Shown here: one piece after another, positions 59,721 to 64,000 of the stretch
Position numbering within the stretch: the first letter of the stretch is position 1
Layout of the letters: each line of letters begins with the position of its first letter
NCBI GenBank assembly: GCA_002007465.1
Contig: LNAC01000768.1
Coordinates: forward strand, 558,001 to 622,000
Source of the DNA: Ailurus styani
Taxonomy: Eukaryota > Chordata > Mammalia > Carnivora > Ailuridae
DNA length: 64,000 nt
Reading direction: 5' to 3'
Made by a program: the position numbers and the translations under genes
The notes under the pieces: generated by a model
The model's database searches: none
Told to the model about the DNA's origin: nothing
Seen by the model: the letters and a program-made list of their open reading frames with translations, nothing else

Positions 59721-59731
59721 TTGATATCTTT

Positions 59732-60240
59732 TAAACTTAGAAAGGGAATATGAGATGCTATCAACAGATGATGGAGTGAAATAATTAGACTTTTCTCTCC
59801 CAATAATTGTTGAAACACACCAAAAAAAAAAAAAAGTTATGAAATAGCCAAAGAAACAGGAACAAAACTTCAAGCTGTAACATTTGGAAGAAAATATAGA
59901 GAGCAGCTAAAAAAAAAAAAAAGAAATGATATTCTGGCATAGACCAGCAAGGCTCCTAACCCTGGCCCCTGAAAAGAAGAGGGAGTATTAAGTGAGAAAG
60001 GAAAGTAAATAGAGCAACACTCAGAATTGTCAGAAATTCCTCACTACTTCAAACAAAGAAGAATTGGGGTCAGGAAGGGGAAAAAAATGGAAAATCATGC
60101 CTCTATCTCTGTGATTTTTGTCCTGGGTTCTGGTGGAGATTATTAATGGAAGTATCTGCTGGAAAGAGCCATGTCAAACTGGCAAGGTGAACAAACACAA
60201 AGGTCACCCCTGACAAAAGCATATGCACTAGGCTCTACAT
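59732..60240. other. unassigned DNA, possibly old L1 leader
   Basis: A14 and A13 runs near 59820 and 59912 and a GC-balanced stretch without frames. No confident call. Confidence 0.35.
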
Positions 60241-60259
60241 GTGCCCTGTTCCTTCGTTT

Positions 60260-60960
60260 ATTTAACATAACTTTCCTGAGCGCATTCTAAGAAATAACAA
60301 CTATTCCAGACGTTAGCACTAATGACAATAATGAGATGGCATGAGTCTGTTCTTAGAGAGTTTAAATTCTACTGGGTGAGAGAGAGACAGGATAAGATTA
60401 TAGAATGTAGATTATTTCCTATCATAACGAATGACTGAACTAAACTATTGAAGAATAATGTAATGAAGACTACCTAGGATGAAAGGGTGGGCACCACTAG
60501 AGTGGCAAGGCCTCTCTGGGAGAATAATGTTTGAACTGTAGCCTGAATGAAGGATCCAGAGCAAAGATCAGGAGACAGAATGATCCAAGCAGAGGGCAGA
60601 GGAAGAACACAGGCCCTGAGGGGAAAACAGGTTCATCAAATTCCCTGGCCAATATCAGTCCCTAGATTGATAATGAGTTAGAGTAAGACACACAGAGAGT
60701 AAGTTTAAAGAGAAAAAACAAGCCAGATCATGAATACATGGAAAAGCTAGGATTTTATTTGAAGTGGAATGGGGAACTCCCAGGAATATCTAAAATTGGA
60801 GAGTGATATGATGTGCCTTGTACTTTTAAAAGTTCATTTTGGAGGATGTGTGGGAAATGGGTTTCAGAATGGCAGCACATAGGTCAGTTTGGAGGCTCTT
60901 CCAGCAATCCACATGAGTGCAGATAACTGGCTAGGGAAGAGGATGATGAACAGAGATATT
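60260..60960 (+). repeat. ancient mammalian interspersed repeat, family uncertain (L2-like)
   Basis: The order TTTAAATTCTACTGGGTGAG, AGGCCTCTCTGGGAGAATAA, TTTGAACTGTAGCCTGAATG, GAACACAGGCCCTGAGGGGA, GATTTTATTTGAAGTGGAAT, AGTGATATGATGTGCCTTGT, TCTTCCAGCAATCCACATGA matches a very common old mammalian repeat that I remember but cannot name with certainty. Confidence 0.5.
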
Positions 60961-61342
60961 TATTACTGTTTATGAGTCAGGTGTGTAGGAAGTGGGACAT
61001 AATAGAATACGATCTGAACTCCAAATTATGCTTCCAAGGATATAAAATATATTTGAGTATATGAAGAGGATCTGGATCAGGATGAATTTCAGAAGACAGA
61101 GCAGAGCTCAAATGCTACAAGAAAAGCTCTACAGGATCTACAGGTGAGATCGGGTCCTCCACTCTCCTAAAGGATGCTCCAGAATCCAGGGGTGCTTGAT
61201 CCTTTCCTATTTTAAAGCCAGAGGAGAGAGTGAAGCCAAAGACCATCCAAGAATATGCTCTTCCCTGAGACTAGATTTTCAGCACATGACATGGGAAAGA
61301 GAAGCCATGAAGGAGCATACCACACCAGGCGTGGAGAGGCAG
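60961..61342. other. unassigned DNA
   Basis: GC-balanced. The 63-codon frame at 61196-61387 has no recognised domain. It joins directly to the duplicated block. Confidence 0.4.
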
Positions 61343-61575
61343 CTGGACACAGTTTTTAGAGCTTGTTTTCCAACCTATCCCACTTAAGGGCTTCTTGCTG
61401 CAGGCCTCTTGATTTTCTGGAGATCCTTTTGATCCTGTTTATTCCTCAGCATCACCCTCCTACCTTTCATGAAATGTGAGAGCTTGTTAACGTCCTTAAA
61501 TAAATAAATTTACTTGTTACCAGTGTTATCTTTGTTGTTGTCATTGCTCACAGTGAAATAACCAACTGATGTACA
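61343..61575. repeat. 233-bp block, first copy
   Basis: Recurs at 61619-61851 with one substitution (CTATCCCACTT here, CTATTCCACTT there) and no length difference. N at 61576 and a SINE end separate the copies. Confidence 0.95.
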
Positions 61576-61576
61576 N

Positions 61577-61618
61577 GCCGAAAGCAGAGGCTTTAACCCA
61601 CTGAGCCACCCAGGCGCC
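61577..61618 (-). mobile_element. CAN-type SINE, tRNA-head end only
   Basis: GCCGAAAGCAGAGGCTTTAA to CAGGCGCCC: the last about 42 bases of a minus-strand SINE, cut by N at 61576. It is followed by the target sequence CTGGACACAG, which also starts the first copy of the block. Confidence 0.9.
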
Positions 61619-61851
61619 CTGGACACAGTTTTTAGAGCTTGTTTTCCAACCTATTCCACTTAAGGGCTTCTTGCTGCAGGCCTCTTGATTTTCTGGAGAT
61701 CCTTTTGATCCTGTTTATTCCTCAGCATCACCCTCCTACCTTTCATGAAATGTGAGAGCTTGTTAACGTCCTTAAATAAATAAATTTACTTGTTACCAGT
61801 GTTATCTTTGTTGTTGTCATTGCTCACAGTGAAATAACCAACTGATGTACA
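61619..61851. repeat. 233-bp block, second copy
   Basis: See the copy at 61343. Continues without a break into old L1 sequence at 61852. Confidence 0.95.
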
Positions 61852-62789
61852 AAAAGCATGGATGGCTGGTGCCCTAAAATTGAAAATCCAGTGATCAGGA
61901 AAAAAAAAAGAAAAAGGAATGAAGAAATATATAAGGAAGAGTCAGAGGCTGAGATCACCTGAAAACTTGACACAATTCTGAAAAAAGGGATAGGCCTTAC
62001 CAGATTCAAAATACTTTTATTAAATCATACCAATTAAAATGCTGGGAATTTGCATACTAATTAATGAGCAAATAGATGACTAAGTAAATAGAAGAGTCTA
62101 GGAATGCAGAAATATAACCAAACAGACCTGGGAAATTGATAGCACTGCCTTCTATATGTAGTGGGAAAAAAACAGACTGTTCTATAAATGGGATATAAAA
62201 TTATCCATCCACATAAATAAGAAAAAGTTATAACATACTTTACTCTATACAAAGGTATGAATTTGAGATATCTTTAAATTAAAATAAGAAAAGAATAAAA
62301 TTCTAGGTTTTCATATTTTATAGCATATAACTAAAATCTGTTTCTACAGAATGGCAATGTAAAGAAATTAAGTGACAAACCACAGAGACTGAGTACATAT
62401 TTCCAATACAAACAACCACATTAAAAAATAATAAATTGTATTACAGATAGACTTTACCCATAAATAATTTTGAAAACAATCAAATTATATAAACAGATGT
62501 TTCTAAGAGGACACAAACACTTGCAAAGATATTCAACCTGATAACCATTTAGGAAAATACAAATTAAAGCAACAGTGAGACACCATCTTATGGAGCCAAG
62601 AGTGACAATACCAGTTGATGGTAATGTTCTAACTAAACTCTAAGTCTTAGACACTACTGGTAGGACTATAAATTATTAAAACCACATTAAAGGATAATTT
62701 CACAGTATCTAAAAAATTAAACTTATCCTGTGACATGTAATACATAGAAATACATATCCAAGGGGAATCCAAAAGTGGTCTTTGTAGAT

Positions 62790-62927
62790 ACCTGGGATAG
62801 AAGGTGTACTGAAGAAGCAGAATAGCCCTGAGGAGTATGATCTTCTGGTTGAAAAGGTTAATGAGGCCAGGGTATTAATTTTGGGATGGACAGCGGGAGA
62901 GTGGTGAAATAAGGATCAATGAGGTAA
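62790..62927 (+). repeat. inverted repeat, arm 1 (138 bp)
   Basis: Reverse complement of 63863-64000 with 4 substitutions and no gaps (97% identity). It lies inside old L1 sequence. AATCCAAAAG just before (62766-62775) and AATCCAAAG at its right edge (62926-62934) look like a target-site duplication, so this arm may be a discrete insertion of about 150 bp. Confidence 0.95.
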
Positions 62928-63063
62928 TCCAAAGTCTTCCTCAAAAGTGTGTAAGATGTTTATTGCCACTCATTAAAAATACTTATGGTAGAGTTGTTTG
63001 TAATACTGAAAAATTGAGAACATAAATGTCCATCCATAGGGATATAGATAAATAACAACAGCA

Positions 63064-63084
63064 GCAATAATAATAATAATAATA
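63064..63084. repeat. (AAT)n microsatellite
   Basis: AATAATAATAATAATAAT run. Confidence 0.9.
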
Positions 63085-63330
63085 GCATTTATTCCATATT
63101 GAGCCATTGCTAAATATTTTACTAATTTCTAAATATTTTTACTTGTCTTAAATTATTTCATCTTCATTAAAAACCTAAGAAGAAAGCTGCTATTATTAAT
63201 CCCATTTATAAGATAACAAAACTGATGCAGAGTTTAATTATGTAAATTGTTCACAAAAGATCACAAAACCAGTCAAAACAGAGCCAAGATCCAAATTATT
63301 CAATATGGTCTAGAAGCCACTATCTTAACC
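63085..63330 (-). repeat. MIR-family SINE remnant
   Basis: Antisense MIR order: TTATTTCATCTTCATTAAAA, GCTGCTATTATTAATCCCAT, AAGATAACAAAACTGATGCA, AAACAGAGCCAAGATCCAAA. Confidence 0.5.
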
Positions 63331-63505
63331 ATCATTCTACTGTAATACAATATTTACCAAGTTATGTGGCATGTGTGTGCGTGTGTATCTCCATCTAATG
63401 GATTCAGTCATTTAAAAAATGAATGCAAGTTCTATGGATCAACTTGAGTACATCTTAAAAACTTAATATCAAGCAGCAAATCAAGTTGCACAACAATCTG
63501 TGTAA

Positions 63506-64000
63506 CCACTCCTCACACAGCTGCTGTTTTGTGCAATCCCAGAGGGTGCCATTCACTTTGTGCTTCAAGGGCTGCAGTGTGCGAAGAACACAGCATAAAT
63601 GGTGCCTCCTACCCAGAAGTGCTGATTTCATAGTCTCTGCAGCACTAATGCCAAGATCCACATGTGGATTACTTTGATGACTTTTAATAGTTTGTTTTTG
63701 CCCTTGTAGTCTTTTCCAGCACAACACCAGAGAGATCCTCTTAAATATTAAGCCAGATAATCTAATTTGTCTGTATAATACCTTCTTATATCTTTTCCTC
63801 TCACTCAGAGTCAAGTCAGTCTTTCCAATGACTGGCAACATGCTAGAGAATATGGTTTTGCCTTACCTCACTGATCCTTATTTCACCACTCTCCCGCTGT
63901 CCATCCCAAAATTAACACCCTGGCCTCACTAACTTTTTCAACCAGAAGATCATACTCCTCAGGGCTATTCTGCTTCTTCAGTACACCTTCTATCCCAGGT
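63506..64000 (-). other. unassigned inserted sequence, runs past the window end
   Basis: The old L1 stops near 63505 and unrelated, GC-balanced DNA begins. On the minus strand a frame of 128 codons (63841-63455) is open, but it extends into L1 sequence at its end and shows no domain I recognise. Arm 2 of the inverted repeat (63863-64000) is its last part in this window. It could be an old LTR, a transposon or a gene-derived copy. I cannot decide. Confidence 0.4.
63863..64000 (-). repeat. inverted repeat, arm 2 (138 bp, cut by window end)
   Basis: Partner of 62790-62927, with a spacer of 935 bases. The match begins after GCC at 63862 and is still continuing at base 64000. Arm 1's match to the outside cannot be tested here. 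Confidence 0.95.

Larger units (their letters stand above)
61852..63505 (+). mobile_element. old L1 (L1ME-type) fragment, interrupted
   Basis: AATTCTGAAAAAAGGGATAG, AGCACTGCCTTCTATATGTA, CTTGCAAAGATATTCAACCT, AGTGAGACACCATCTTATGG follow the ORF2 3' order. After interruptions it ends with the typical ATATCAAGCAGCAAATCAAG, TTGCACAACAATCTGTGTAA near 63505. No usable frame. It carries the first arm of an inverted repeat (62776-62927) and a microsatellite/MIR block. Confidence 0.7.

Overview
This window looks like nuclear DNA from a carnivoran, most likely a mustelid (ferret, mink, marten, otter or badger group). It is AT-rich and contains about 40 copies or fragments of a tRNA-Lys-derived SINE of the CAN/Caniformia type. 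Many copies carry a variant head (GTGGGTTAAAGCCTCTGCCT) that I associate with mustelids. Carnivoran L1 elements with the usual 3' UTR are also present. I find no intact host gene, no exon with convincing splice sites, no RNA gene and no CRISPR array. The window reads as intergenic or deep intronic DNA built by nested retrotransposition.

Layout. 1-5.3 kb: an L1 3' tail, AT-rich unique DNA, a hAT-type DNA transposon remnant, four SINEs and MIR remnants. 6.0-8.7 kb: an old L1 (+) carrying four SINEs. 8.7-16.2 kb: mostly unique AT-rich DNA with scattered SINEs. 16.2-17.8 kb: a RAC1 processed pseudogene (-) broken by a SINE and by an apparent poly(A)-only insertion. 18-26 kb: unique DNA, an L2 remnant, SINEs and microsatellites. 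26.7-29 kb: L1 3' half (+). 30.2-34.2 kb: L1 5' half (+) with a repetitive leader. 34.2-36.4 kb: unassigned and ERVL-like DNA. 36.4-40.1 kb: a rearranged L1 with an inverted middle part. 40.2-41.7 kb: a 779-base assembly gap flanked by a 220-bp duplication. 42.0-42.6 kb: an ERVL-type (MLT2-like) LTR. 42.6-45.6 kb: unique DNA. 46.3-52.8 kb: old L1/HAL1-like DNA. 52.8-53.3 kb: an ATP5PF (ATP synthase coupling factor 6) retrocopy. 53.3-55.8 kb: a carnivoran L1 (-) split by a candidate solo LTR. 55.8-57.6 kb: old L1 (+). 57.8-58.4 kb: a MaLR-type LTR split by a SINE. 60-64 kb: ancient repeat, a duplicated block around a SINE fragment, and old L1 carrying a 138-bp inverted repeat that runs to the end of the window.

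No genes here work together. The content of interest is structural. There are two processed gene copies: one with a fully open frame but a lost start codon, one clearly dead. Four places have runs of N or single Ns next to SINE pieces and exactly duplicated flanks, which look like two alleles of polymorphic SINE insertions laid end to end by the assembler. A 97%-identical inverted repeat lies at 62790-62927 and 63863-64000. Family names for old repeats come from memory of consensus sequences, not from a database search.
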